Below, piece after piece: positions 1 to 10,772 of a stretch of 64,000 bases of DNA; the first letter of the stretch is position 1, and every line of letters begins with the position of its first letter. The stretch is from the NCBI GenBank assembly GCA_946406115.1, contig OX291553.1, positions 16,559,001 to 16,623,000 of the forward strand, read 5' to 3'. Both the position numbers and the translations under genes were made by a program. A model generated the notes under the pieces. It searched no databases, was not told the DNA's origin, and was given only the letters and a program-made list of their open reading frames with translations. This DNA is from Apoda limacodes (taxonomy: Eukaryota > Arthropoda > Insecta > Lepidoptera > Limacodidae).

Positions 1-28
1 CGGAGAAGACTCCTGTTCAAGACATTGT

Positions 29-214
29 TTAGGAGCCATTTGTATACATTCTTACTTCATACATGTTGGAGTTGTCTTTCTCTTCTTCCTGAAGTTGGCA
101 CTGCCATTTGGCAAAGACAAGAGATTTTGGAATGATGTCACCTGTCGCATCTATCACTGGTAGTTCGTTACCTACTATCTCCTTGAGATGAGCATGATCA
201 ATGAAAACATTTAT
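29..214 (-). CDS. unrecognised coding-like exon candidate
   Basis: The minus strand is open for about 61 codons before a stop at 29-31. It reads like real protein, with balanced composition (…IVGNELPVIDATGDIIPK… then SLVFAKWQCQLQEEEKD…), unlike the AT-biased chance frames elsewhere. A good 5' splice donor (GAA|GTAAGA) lies at about 52-60 on the minus strand, just before the stop, so the true exon may end there. A possible acceptor (CTCAAG|GAG) lies near 183-185. I do not recognise the family. It could be an exon of a host gene whose remainder is left of the window, or a fragment of a DNA transposon. Function unknown. Confidence 0.3.
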   Translation of the reverse strand: MNVFIDHAHLKEIVGNELPVIDATGDIIPKSLVFAKWQCQLQEEEKDNSNMYEVRMYTNGS

Positions 215-1214
215 TTATATTGATGATAAAGCCAAAGATATGGAATGTATGACTTTCTTTGTGTAAGATTGATATACTAGGTCTTATAAGTACTATGAGT
301 TGTTTGGGATGTGCATTAGTGATTCCGGTACCTTTTTTCCAGAGCCATACTTTCTCAAGTCGTACTGAACTTATTTTTTACGTAAGGTTAAATACTTAAA
401 TAGTTCACACGATATGGGAGGGCAAAAATCCGATTTTAAGCATTCACTCACTGACTGACACATAGGTCATCAAAAATATGGAGTACCTCTAGTTGAACTA
501 TGGCTTTGAAATTTGGCACATAAATAGCATAGGTGACAATACCGAGAAAATCCAAAATCAGGCAAGACCGAATCGGGACATGCCTCCCTATCGTCATATT
601 ATATAATATTAGGTACAGCCTATTTCCAAGCGAGCTATATAAAGTTGTAGTACCGATAGAGTCAAACCAAGATAGATAGGTACAGTTAGCACTATCACCT
701 AACATACCTACAGCACTTGTCTGCAACAAAAATTATAAAACTCCACCAAAACCATGAATTAAAATAAAAAAACAGGATAAATGTTGATTTATAATTTAAA
801 AAAATATAATATAAACATCAGAATTACGAATGCCAAGTTTCTTGACAATTTTAACACATTTTAAGTAACGCAACGTACCTACATATTCCTAGTATTAGCA
901 ATGGTTGTATTCAACTTAATATAAATTAATATATCGAATTTGCAGATTTAAATTAGCAAGTTTAAATTAAATATGGCAGTTATGTAAGCTTGGACCTTTA
1001 AAAACTTGCTTAGTTGAGAATTTGAACTAAATTTTTGATAGCAGCATTTATGTTGTTGATTGGATTTCGATTCACAGCCAATATGACAAGCTATGCACAA
1101 AGTAGGTATCTTTGTTTTATTTAATCTTAACGTACTAAAAATCTTCGATGTGATATCGATTTTAAGTTTAAGTGTTTCCATATTTTGAAGTTTTTTTACT
1201 CGTTAATTTTATTA
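215..1214. other. AT-rich non-coding DNA
   Basis: No gene is visible. A short piece near 255-295 (GTAAGATTGATATACTAGG…CTTATAAGT) resembles part of the dispersed repeat at 8119-8466, so this stretch is at least partly old repeat. The minus-strand open frames of 77-93 codons have no recognisable composition or motif. Confidence 0.5.
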
Positions 1215-1590
1215 TTTAGGGTTCCGTATCCAAACGGCACCCTATAACTAAGCCTACGCTGCCTGACTGTCCAACCATAAGGGCTCTATCTTTTTAATGG
1301 CTACAAACCTGAAAATTTCACAGAATATGTGTCATAATGGCGGATGATCTAACAAATGATAGAAAGTTAAGATTTAAGTGGGGTCCCCATACAAGAAAGA
1401 CGTTTTCGTTGTTTTTGTTCCATCGTAAAAACAGTAGGTAATACATTAAAGCTTTAAATTTGCCGTGATTGTAGTGTGAGCTTTAAAGTATAACAACAAT
1501 TAGCGGCACACTTTTTGTTTTTGTTTGTTTTCGTTTACGGAAATGGTGGAATGGAACCCAAGGTGCGCGAATCCGACTCGAATGCGCCCC
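1215..1590 (+). repeat. GGTTCCG-family dispersed repeat, diverged copy
   Basis: Opens with TTTAGGGTTCCGTATCC, followed by the CCTATAACTAAGCC…CTGACTGTCC segment. It closes at about 1550-1590 with TGGAACCCAAGGTGCGCGAA and a CCGACTCG tail. The same head and tail occur in the copies at 6535, 8503, 22376, 28632 and 51107. The part from about 1500 (AGCGGCACACTTTTTG) instead matches the body of the 5S-derived SINE at 60545-60690, so this copy is a mosaic. Confidence 0.65.
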
Positions 1591-2050
1591 ACTTGAATGT
1601 GCAGTTGTCTGCTAGTTTTTAAAATCGATTCCATTGTCCTATTGCAAGTTACAGACTGCAAAAAAAATAACATGGCTTTTTACATTCTTTAACTAGCAAA
1701 TTACTGTATTTGTTTTAAGATAGCTGTTGAAACAACGCTTTAAAAAAACAACGGCCGAACCTTTCGTTTTCTATTTTTAATTTATAACTTATTATCAACT
1801 AACGGCGGGAACATAATTTATATTATGAAATGTTAAGTAACTATAAAGCTAAAAAATTACTGTATTAGAATTTTTATATCTTATATGATGTAACTGTAAT
1901 TAATTATTTTCCACTTTCACGCCAACCTATCTATCTATAATCTATAATATACTTTTGCCACAGAAAAATGAGCTCTACTTGAAACTAACATTGACGATTT
2001 CAGCTTAACGCCCATAAAGCAAATATATATCCGCGTCAGGGGCCCTTTTA
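1591..2050 (+). repeat. dispersed repeat F, copy 1
   Basis: This segment shares many blocks with 34475-34822 and its inverted copy 39361-39710: AAAATCGATT…GTCCTATTGCAAGTT, TTACTGTATTTGTTTT, and CGCCCATAAAG before a terminal GGGGCCCTTTT. It has no coding capacity. The second copy was used as insertion site by the CR1 LINE, right at the terminal GGGCCC. Confidence 0.6.
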
Positions 2051-2604
2051 AATGGTACTTACCGGGTTGTTACAGATTTTAGTACGTAAATAAAGTATAT
2101 TTTTACCTATAAAAATTTGGAGTTAGGTGTTTGTGTAAGTAAAACCGAGGGCTACAATTAATTTGAAATTTAAGAAAAATATATCTACGAGGTTACAGGA
2201 CAGGCGAGTAATCTAAAAGAAAACCGAGACGCGTACAATAGGCTTCGTCGTTTCGTTTCACAACAGTTCCAGAAACCAATTAAAGTTGATAATCCCCTAA
2301 CAGAAATATAACACAATGGGTATTTTTAAATTAAGCTTCCAAGCTTTGTTGTTTTATCTTCTTTGTTGGTATAAGGAATATTTAATAGGGTGATCTTTCT
2401 TTTAAAACGGGTTTGGCGCAGAAGATTTCTGAGGTCGTTAATAATTGTTGATTATCCTAATCACTCATTTTTCAGTTTTTATTCATACATTTCAGTTTTT
2501 ATGCTTAGATTTAGATTTATGATTATTTTTAATCTTTGGTCTAAGTCAATCTCGCTAGATTTACACAGTATAACGAATGAACGAAATCAGTAAGTTGAAT
2601 TGGA
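2051..2604. other. non-coding, nothing recognised
   Basis: AT-rich sequence. The 67-codon plus-strand open frame at 2390-2593 is phenylalanine/serine rich and has no motif. Confidence 0.5.
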
Positions 2605-2740
2605 GGACCGATAGAGTGGAGACCATCTACGGTAAGATGAAGTGAAGTGGACCAACGATCTTAAAGGGGTGGCCGGTGGTGGCTGGATGCAGTAGGCTGA
2701 GGACCGGGAGAAATGGAGCAGGCTTCTTATGATTTGTAAT
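2605..2740 (+). pseudogene. RTE-type LINE C-terminal fragment
   Basis: It aligns by eye with the better fragment at 57150-57275: GAGTGGAGACC, then TGGACCAACGATCTTAAA, GGTGGCTGGATGCAG, and GAGGACCGGGAGAAATGG. The encoded sense is the WTNDLK…VAGGGWMQ…AEDREKW region near the C-terminus of RTE-clade endonuclease/reverse transcriptase proteins, interrupted by stops and indels. It is a dead 5'-truncated remnant. Confidence 0.55.
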
Positions 2741-4004
2741 TGGGTGATATGTGGCTTATATAAATAAAAATATATCTTTTTACTTTTATTGTTTGTAGAT
2801 TTTATTCGTCGGACTGTATATACATGACAATATAGCATTGTTACTACATGGAGGAGAACTGAAGGCACATTGGAATTGTTTGTATTCGTATTTTTACCTA
2901 AATGAAAATAGGTACCTAGACAGACATGGACAAAGACAGCAAATGCACCACAAGGCAGAATATACAAACATAAATTAAAATAATTCGCGAAAATAGCTGG
3001 TGCAAAAAACAATAGTTGCAGATTACGTTATTCTAAAGCAGAGAAAAAGCAAAAATATACATATTTAAAAAGTAATCTATAAATATTAAAGTAACAAATA
3101 CGAAAATGAAATGGAAACGTAGCTTGCGTTGTAACACGATGCCAAATCGGAGCCACTCAACTATGTTGACTTGCTTCATCGGCGCTGATTTTCAGTGGTA
3201 TCCTTTTGAACACACGGAAATGCAATGAGGTGCATGCCAGATGTATTTAGTTTGTATTATAATGCATTCTATGATATTATATTTAATTAGTTTATTTTAC
3301 GTTACAGTATGTTAATATATTTTATTCTATTGTGCTATGTTATGTTATGTTATTTTATGTAAAGTATTATTATGTTGTGTTGTGTTATGTTATGTTCTAT
3401 TAGTTTTATTAGGTATTAAGTGTTATTGCAGTGCTTCTTGTATGCAACCTGTTTGAAAATCTAGCAAATATTTCTTGTATTTAAGTTTAAAAATGGTAAT
3501 TGTACTTAATTTACGAAGAGGTGGGGGCAAGTTATTCGAGCAATTACCTACACCTCGCTGTTGACTGAAAGATCAAAAACTTTTGTAATATTGCGTGTAG
3601 CCAGTCTAAACAAATTTTGAATTTAAAAGCCTTTCACAAAATATTATCATATTCATTGTTTGTATAAGATATACTTAGTACTTACCTTATTCGTAGTGTA
3701 CGCCTATCTGCACGGTTTGTATGTGATAATGTGATAAGCGAGAATTGCTGCCGACAAACTGCCCAGCAGTTTGGCAGAACACTGTGTTTAGTTATTATGC
3801 TTTTTTGTTTGAATAAATAAAATAAAAAAAATAGCAAACCCTAAAATGTGAGACCATTAATCACAACATCATCATTTGTAATAAGAATTTTCATTAAAAT
3901 TTTAATTAGACTTTAGTTAGGTTTATAAGTTAGCTAGATCATACTAAAACAATATGTATTTTATATACGGACCTCCTATACTTTAAATTACCTACCAACC
4001 TACT
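2741..4004. other. non-coding, low-complexity TATGT tract
   Basis: No gene is visible. At about 3290-3420 the sequence is an imperfect run of TATGTTA / TGTGT pentamer-like motifs. The 141-codon minus-strand open frame at 2587-3012 overlaps the LINE remnant antisense and is considered spurious. Confidence 0.5.
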
Positions 4005-4385
4005 TTAAAAGGATACACTTTGCGGCGCCTCGAACGAATTTGTCACTTATTTTTGACACTTGCTGATCAAACACCACGGAATTTTGAAGACATGTTTCAG
4101 TAATAAATATCTAGGTCTGCAGTGTGCCAGTTTTCAATCAGATTTTATAGTTCAAAAGTTATACAGGATTCTAGTTATTCATACAAATGGTTTTAAAAAA
4201 GATTTCTAGTTAATAGAACGTTTTACAAGATTTTGGAAAAACCACAGACATGGGTATTCAGCTTGGGATTATGACTTAGAAATTTCACAGTGATTGATCA
4301 GTAAATGTCAAAAACAAGAGATAAACTAATGAGAAATTCGTTTGAATGAAGCCCGCTGCGAGGCGCCGTGAAGTGTATCCTCTTA
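4005..4385 (+). mobile_element. MITE family M1, copy 1
   Basis: About 380 bp with terminal inverted repeats: 5' TTAAAAGGATAC…GGCGCCTCG…CGAATTTGTCACTTA and 3' AATGAGAAATTCGTTTG…GCGAGGCGCC…GTATCCTCTTAA. It has no coding capacity. The internal blocks TCTAGGTCTGCAGTGTGCC and CATACAAATGGTTTTAAAA are shared with the other copies. It is a non-autonomous DNA transposon; the superfamily is not established. The nearly intact copy at 5915 is flanked by TA. Confidence 0.8.
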
Positions 4386-4871
4386 AAAATGATATCAGTT
4401 GACTTGAAATGAATGGTGCTTTGTAAAACTATTAATTAATTTAAAATTTGTATATAAATGTTCTGTAAATGTCGTGTTCCTCTAGCTTTGCATTAATTAA
4501 ACTAAATAAATACTCTTTAATCAAATTTTATATAAGTATCACTACTATGTTTATTTAAAGTGTTATATACGAAACAAATAATAATGGCGTCCACATAATC
4601 TTGGGGATTGGTCAACTTGACACGAGCTGACAGAAATACATTTATCACAAACATAACATAACAAAGCCCTCTTAACTCGTCACAGTAGCCCATTTCACGT
4701 GTAGACTGTCATCAGGATATTTATTGTTAACAATTGTTTTTAAAGCCGTTAAACCTTTCATATTAACCTGGCGTGTGTTAGGTTCAGGTGCGTCACATTT
4801 AGCGGAAGGAGTGTGTAACAAACCCTGATTAGTAATTGTTAAATCTAATATTGTAATATGTTTTATTTAAT
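4386..4871. other. non-coding, nothing recognised
   Basis: AT-rich spacer between MITE copy 1 and a LINE-like tail. No coding segment seen. Confidence 0.45.
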
Positions 4872-5020
4872 AATAATAATAATATACTTTATTGCGCATA
4901 AACAAAGAACACATATTAAAATAAGCAAATAGATGACAAATTGGCGGTCTTATCGCTAATAAGCGATCTCTTTCAGACAACCTTTGGGTAGAGGACACTT
5001 TATAGAAAATCTGAGTAGTA
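4872..5020 (-). repeat. probable LINE 3' end with TAA-repeat tail
   Basis: Starts at a (TAA)n run, then ATACTTTATTGCGCATAAAC and GGCGGTCTTATCGCTAATAA…GATCTCTTTCAG. This arrangement (simple-repeat tail followed by a compact GC-richer tract with a GCG hairpin) resembles the minus-strand 3' end of a non-LTR element common in moths. No coding part is attached. The assignment is from memory and tentative. Confidence 0.35.
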
Positions 5021-5914
5021 TGTGCTTACTGAATAAATATTAGTAACGGATCAAAACCTAACAATATGAAATATAATATACAAATAATATATACAAATAT
5101 ATAACTAAATTAATAAATATAATATATAATATTATATTAATAAATATTATATTTAGTTTTTTTTTAATTGTACCTAAGCTGTAAGTTTATCTTTTTTAAA
5201 AAATCATTTATTTTTTAGTTATTTTATATTTATCAAGAATTCCATGACAACAAAAAAAGTATCGATTTCGATTTCATCGATTCTACTTGCTAGAACTGGT
5301 TTGGTTGTCGTATTAAAAACTCAAAAACCTATTTAATTGTTGTTTGTATGGCGTACTTGGTCTTTGACCTAGAATCATAACAAAAAAAAAATTTTTCTGT
5401 TGAGATAGGCGTAATCAACAAATTTAACCGCTTTCAAAAGCTTTACCTTGTCACTGTCGACTAAGCTGTGGCAATCATTGCATATTTTAACAAACAACTT
5501 TTAAAATATTACTTGACCTATTTCAGTCTGGGTGTATTACACACAACCTTACGCTCGCCGGGTTAAGCCCAATCTTTTAGACAGCATATAGCAACCTACC
5601 CTAAGCGTTTATAAAATTTAAATGAATAACGTCACGCAAATTTGCGAAATTCCCTCTACTCCCTTGTCACGCTATTTTTTCAATGTTTTTTTAAGGTTGT
5701 TACACTGCGTGTGAAAGTCTCCTTCCTTATAAATGTGTCAATGGATGACCCGTGAGCAAAGCGAGGAGAAGGTAAACCTTAGTAATTTTATTTATTAACA
5801 TCATTTGAAAACTATAAATTAAGAGTTATCTAATGTCAATGATCAAAAATCGGAGAAGTTGGCGGTCGTCCTTTTAAGAAAATCGTTCGATAAACATCTT
5901 TTGGAAAGGTCTTA
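5021..5914. other. AT-rich spacer with imperfect palindrome
   Basis: No gene is visible. Around 5100-5160 an AT-only stretch reads almost the same on both strands (ACTAAATTAATAAATATAAT… against …TTAATAAATATTATATTTAG), a cruciform-prone tract. Confidence 0.5.
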
Positions 5915-6301
5915 TTAAGAGGATACCGTTCGCGGCGCCTCGCAGCGGGCTTCATACAAACGAATTCTCCACTTATTTTTGACACTTGTTGATCAAACAC
6001 CACGAAATTTTGAAGACGTGTTCTAGTAATAAATATCTAGGTCTGCATTGTGCCAGTTTTCTATAAAATTTTATAGTACAAAAGTTATACAGGATTCTAG
6101 TTTTTCATACAAATGGTTATAAAAAAGATTTCTAGTTAATAGAACGTTTTACAAGATTTTGGAAAAACCACAGACATGGGTATTCAGCTTGGGATTACGA
6201 CTTAGAAATTTCACAGTGATTGATCAGTAAATGTTAAAAACAAATGAGAAATTCGTTTGTATGAAGCCCGCTGCGAGGCGCCACGTCGTGTATTCTCTTA
6301 A
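5915..6301 (+). mobile_element. MITE family M1, copy 2 (best preserved)
   Basis: This is the clearest copy. The left TIR reads TTAAGAGGATACCG then CGGCGCCTCGCAGCGGGC and TTCATACAAACGAATT. The right end carries the reverse complement (AATTCGTTTGTATGAAGC, CCGCTGCGAGGCGCC, GTATTCTCTTAA), giving TIR arms of about 50 bp. The element is bounded by TA at 5913-5914 and TA at 6302-6303, which would fit a TA target duplication as in Tc1/mariner-type elements. One copy alone does not prove this, and copy 1 lacks flanking TAs. No transposase. Confidence 0.85.
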
Positions 6302-6534
6302 TACAGTGTAAGCTACATTCTGTGATCGTTTGACTAATCGTAATATTTAGCGGGCAATAGACTTTATTCTGCTGATGTCCTAGGTACCTACTATGCATAA
6401 GTGCTTTTTCAGTTGAAGTGAATCAGTGAAAGTTCTCTTTATATCGCTAATTTTATTACTTGATTACAACATTTTAGGATATCGTATCTCAAAGAGTAAA
6501 ACCAGAACCCGTATATACGATATCAATTATATTT

Positions 6535-7062
6535 TTAGGGTTCCGTACCTCAAAAGAAAAAAAGGAAACCATATAGGTTAATTTTTGTTGTCCGTCTGCC
6601 TGTCTGTCAAGACCCTTTTCTCAAAAACAGGTGAAGGTATCAAGTTGAAATTAATATCAAATACTAAGGTCTACGGTCAAATGAAGCTGTAAAAAAAAAG
6701 CAAGCTGCTAAGTCTACGCAATAAAAACATACGGCTAAAATACGGTTTAATTTTGACGCCTACTTCGGCAGACACAAACAAATCAAAACCTATTGGGTTC
6801 TTTCCGTTGACCTGGAATCGTAAAATTTGGCCAGAAGCAATGCCATGTAGTACAAATAAAAACATAAATCTGAAAACCGAAAATTTGATGACATATCACA
6901 AATAAACTTATTTGCAGTTGGTAAAATTAACCGCGACCTATGTCTATGTATGAGACAACAGTTGTCCAGCGGCAAAGTTAAGTTTGTTCCTCAATACAGT
7001 TTACCTTTTACGGAACCCTCGGTGCGCGAATCCAACTCGCACTTGGCTTGGCTTGGCTGGGT
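6535..7062 (+). repeat. GGTTCCG-family dispersed repeat
   Basis: Head TTTTTAGGGTTCCGTACCTC, then GTCCGTCTGCCTGTCTGTC. Its tail near 7010 reads TTACGGAACCCTCGGTGCGC followed by CAACTCGCACTTGGC, where a TTGGC pentamer is tandemly repeated. The AGGGTTCCG head and CGGAACCCT near-tail are inverted repeats. The middle (ATCAAGTTGAAATTAATATC) differs from the 8503/28632/51107 copies, so this is a separate subfamily. Minus-strand open frames inside are chance. Confidence 0.7.
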
Positions 7063-7904
7063 TTTTAATTAATGTACGATACGGTACGATATTTTTTATT
7101 TTACGGAATCACGAAATATTAGGTTATTAGCACTTCTAAAATGGATCCGCTGGTTTTCACCCGACTACGACAAAGCACAAAAGGAGGGTTATTTGTTTGA
7201 CCTGTATGTATGACTCTATGTTCCCTCGTAACTACTTAATGGCTTAACTAGTGTCATAGGCTATATTAAAATTATTGGAATAATAAATGGCGGATTTTTG
7301 GCGCCAAATTGCGTGGCATGAAAAACCTTTTAGTTGGAGGTGTACAACGACAATAACGCTTGAAAACCGCAAATCGATGTAGAGTTTAGCCGTTTGGCAC
7401 ACAGGTACTTTAGGGCAAAACAATAATTTTGAGCTGCAGTTCCTTAAAATATTTCCCTTGGTTATGATGTAATCAATTTTTTGTATGGGATTTAAAAAAA
7501 AATTGAATTTGAAACCCATCGTGTGGGGTATCAAATGAAAGTACTTGATGAGCCGGTTCTTAATATGTAGATATACCACACTATTACCTTTGGGCTACTT
7601 TGGTTCTTAAAATGCAAAAAGTATTTTCAAAACACACTAAGTATTGGGCCCCTCCAGGTAGAAGACGGCTCAGTATTTTTATATATACCTTAAATGATAG
7701 TTTATATCCTCATTTTTAACCCCCTGAAAGCAATTTGGAAAATATTAAAATTTTGTATTTTTTTTGAATTTTTGAATTTTGCAATGTGAGACGGACTTAC
7801 ACTTTAGATCTTTATGAGACTTTATGTAAACTGTACTGTACCCTGCTGCTTCTGTTTACTAGTGTTATTTAAGTTTATTTAAACTATATATTCCATGGCT
7901 GTTT
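7063..7904. other. non-coding, probable old repeat
   Basis: No gene seen. Phrases such as GGTATCAAATGAAAGTACTT near 7528 resemble parts of lepidopteran dispersed repeats, but I cannot delimit an element. Confidence 0.4.
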
Positions 7905-8098
7905 CTACTGAAATCTAAAAAATCGAGTTAGTTTTCGAATAAATACCTAGAAACCGATTTGACGCTCAAGGTCACTTATACTGAGAAGCGCTGTGATATT
8001 TTGTCACGCTCAAGTGAACATGCTATAAGATAGCTGTGTTTCAAACTATCATATGCGGTGGGCGGGTCAATCCTGAAATTTCTAGACAGGGTACCGGG
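7905..8098 (+). repeat. direct repeat G, left copy
   Basis: This 190-bp block (ACTGAAATCTAAAAAATCGA … ATATGCGGTGGGCGGGTCAA, ending GACAGGGTACCGGGT) recurs in the same orientation at 8836-9034. Between the two lie repeat H and a GGTTCCG copy. The pair could be the split ends of one interrupted element or flanking direct repeats of a larger unit. Confidence 0.75.
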
Positions 8099-8118
8099 TC
8101 TGAAATATGTTACAAACA

Positions 8119-8466
8119 AGCAGTGCGCCCCCGATGACCCATAGTAACAAACCCGCAAAGATGACGAAGAAAACGATACAAATTCCGCAACCCTAGTCCG
8201 CTCATATGTAAATCATGATAATTTAAACTTTATATAATATATTGTGTATTTGTAAGACTGATGTACTAGGACTTTATAAGTCACCAGGAGTAGTTAGCTG
8301 TTCTTTAAACAAACCGTGTTAAGAGGCTGACCAACGCCAAGTGACACTTTTTTAAATGGTATACTAGTAGTCAGTATTTTAGGTTAAAAATATAACCCTA
8401 TATAGAAGAACATATACCTAATGTCTATTACTACTAAAAACGCGATAGCATTAATTTGTCTCGATA
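8119..8466 (+). repeat. dispersed repeat H, copy 1
   Basis: It is inverted relative to 10421-10772. Shared blocks are ACAAATTCCGCAACCCTAGT, TTATATAATATATTGTGTAT, CTGATGTACTAGGACTTTAT, GAGGCTGACCAACGCCAAGT and CGCGATAGCATTAATTTGTC. Shorter relatives lie at about 255-295 and 23270-23330. Non-coding. Confidence 0.8.
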
Positions 8467-8502
8467 GTAAAAAAAACTATAAAAGAAATCTAAATATATT
8501 TT

Positions 8503-8760
8503 TTAGGGTTCCGTACCCAAAGGGTAATTACCGGAACCCTATTACTAAGACTCCGTCCGTCCATCCGTCTGTCACCAGGCTGTATCTCATGAACCGTGAC
8601 ATTTGATTTTTTTCACAGAAGATGTTTTGCTGTTGCCGCTATAACAACGAATACTAAAAAACAGAATAAAATAAATATTTAAGGGGGCTCCCATACAACA
8701 AACGTGATTTTTTTGCTTTTTTATAGATAATGGTACGGAACCATTTTTCACGGTTTTTTG
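8503..8760 (+). repeat. GGTTCCG-family dispersed repeat
   Basis: Head TTAGGGTTCCGTACCCAAAG, then GGAACCCTATTACTAAGACT, GTCACCAGGCTGTATCTCAT, AGGGGGCTCCCATACAACAA and GATAATGGTACGGAACC. The usual CCGACTCGCAC tail is missing. It sits between the two direct copies of repeat G. Confidence 0.8.
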
Positions 8761-8835
8761 GTTTTTAACTGCTATTCTTTAAAGTATAACATTAAAGTTC
8801 ATATTAATGGCTAGCTAACTAGATAGTCGTTGTTA

Positions 8836-9034
8836 CTACTGAAATCTAGAAAATCAAGTTAGTTTTCAAGTAAATACCTCAAAACCGATTTGACGCTCAC
8901 GTTCACCTTAACTGAAAAGCGCTGTGGTCTTTTGTCTCGCTCAAGTGCACGTAATATTTGATAGCTGTGTTTCAAACTGTCATATGCGGTGGGCGGGTCA
9001 ATCCTGAAATTTCTAGACAGGGTACCGGGTTTTA
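8836..9034 (+). repeat. direct repeat G, right copy
   Basis: Same orientation as 7905-8098 with scattered substitutions, and the same right edge (CTAGACAGGGTACCGGGT). Confidence 0.75.
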
Positions 9035-9117
9035 AAGTTGGTAACGTTCTTAACGTTACCTGTTTTATATTTCGCCTGATTTTTCTAACACTTTCTTTAT
9101 CATTTTTTACAAGTTGA

Positions 9118-9284
9118 GCTCTTGTCGGTGTAACTGATGTGGTCCTCTCAATTCATTTCTGTCCAACGCCTCGTCTTTCACCTCCTTGTATGACATGAGA
9201 TTCACTTTCTCTTTTATTTGGCTCATATAACTCCTTCTTGGTGTTCTCCCTCCTCTCTTTACTTCTATCTTTCCCTCCATAATA
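9118..9284 (-). pseudogene. LINE C-terminal fragment (RTE-like)
   Basis: On the minus strand one frame reads MEGKIEVKRGGRTPRRSYMS then QIKEKVNLMSYKEVKDEALD. This GRPR-S-Y…QIKEKV…YKEVKELA arrangement is the characteristic C-terminal tail of RTE-like endonuclease/reverse transcriptase polyproteins. Neither the RT core nor the endonuclease is present, so it is a short 5'-truncated relic. The clade assignment is by recollection of that motif. Confidence 0.55.
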
Positions 9285-10420
9285 TGAAGCTTTCATGTTT
9301 TACAAGATAGCCAATCATCTTCCCTCTTTTATTTTGTATACTTTAGATTATCTCTGACTTATTACTAACACTTACGTTAAAAATATTACTACCGTAACTT
9401 TTACCATGACCTCTGAACACCTCAGCCAGTCTGAGTCCATACCAATCTACGTTAGTATTTGTATCAAAAATAACTTGTATTTAATGAAGTTAATTTTTTA
9501 TTATACTCACTATTAGTTTTTTTTATAAATGTAAATGAGCCAAAAAATGTAAATTTATCATCAATTAGCCATGTTATGACTAAGTTTTTTGTTTAAATGA
9601 GTATAATATAGAGGTACGTATAAAGTTATAATTTTCACAAATTAATTCTACTTTCTCGTATTTAATAAGCGTTTGATAGACCTAAAGGTGAAAAGGGAAT
9701 TATCTTTTGGTAAATTCAAAAGCCTCTCACAAACAACTCCGTAATTGGCTCTCCTGAATTTCTGGATACCTACCGCCATTTACCGCATAATTTTCTAGCT
9801 ATAACGGAAATCAATTTATAGAACTGAAAACGATTTCGGCGTACACCCTTATTTATTATAAGTTACGGCCGCTTACGCATTGTTAAATCCTTTGAGATTT
9901 GACTTGTTGGTTTATTTAATATAATATTATAACTTGTTTTAGATTTTCTCGGATTGAAGGGTCTGCTTGATTATATGAATTGTTAATCGAGAGGAATTTG
10001 ACGCATTTGTGGGTAATCAAGTTCTATTTTTTACATTTCTCGCAGTAATAAATTACCTTGTTGTAGGTTAGCTTTTAGGGAATTTAAATTAATTTAGCAT
10101 TTGAATACCATTATATTTAAATTTCAGTGATAGTATAATATAATAGAGGTAACAACTTTAATCTGTAGATATATGTATATAGGAAAAAACTGACTTACTA
10201 ATTCAATGACATATCAACGCCCAACCCAAACCACTGGGTCTAGAAACTTGAAATTTGGTTGTGGGTCCTGTACTTGACGCATGGCTCCTTAAGAAAAATA
10301 AATTAATTCTTTATTGGAACAAAAAATCATACACAGGACATTTTTATGTTATACGTTAAAGAAGAGCGGTTAAAAACCAAAAAAAAAAATTAGAGGGCTT
10401 TTCCAGATTTTTTTCTATAG
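9285..10420. other. non-coding, nothing recognised
   Basis: AT-rich sequence without credible coding frames or delimitable repeats. Confidence 0.5.
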
Positions 10421-10772
10421 AGGCAAATTAATGCTATCGCGTTTTTGTTAGAACAAGATATTAGGTATTTATTTTTCTATATAGTGTTAAATTTTTAACC
10501 TTATCTACTGACTACAGGTATTGATTGTTTCTATTGAAAAATGTGTCACTTGGCGTTGGTCAGCCTCTTGATAAGGTTTGTTTAAAGAACAGCTAACAAC
10601 TCCTTGTGACTTATAAAGTCCTAGTACATCAGTCTTACAAATACACAATATATTATATAAAGTTTAAATTATCATTATTTATATTAGCGGACTAGGGTTG
10701 CGGAATTTGTATCGTTTGCTGCGTCATCTTTGCGATTTGTTACTATGGGGTCATCAAGGGAGCACTGCGCGT
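10421..10772 (-). repeat. dispersed repeat H, copy 2 (inverted)
   Basis: Reverse complement of 8119-8466, with the same ordered blocks (AATTAATGCTATCGCG, ACTTGGCGTTGGTCAGCCTC, ATAAAGTCCTAGTACATCAG, ACTAGGGTTGCGGAATTTGT). Confidence 0.8.

Noticed and set aside
2587..3012. 141-codon minus-strand frame
   Set aside because: Its C-terminal part is antisense to an RTE-type LINE fragment; the rest has no motif.
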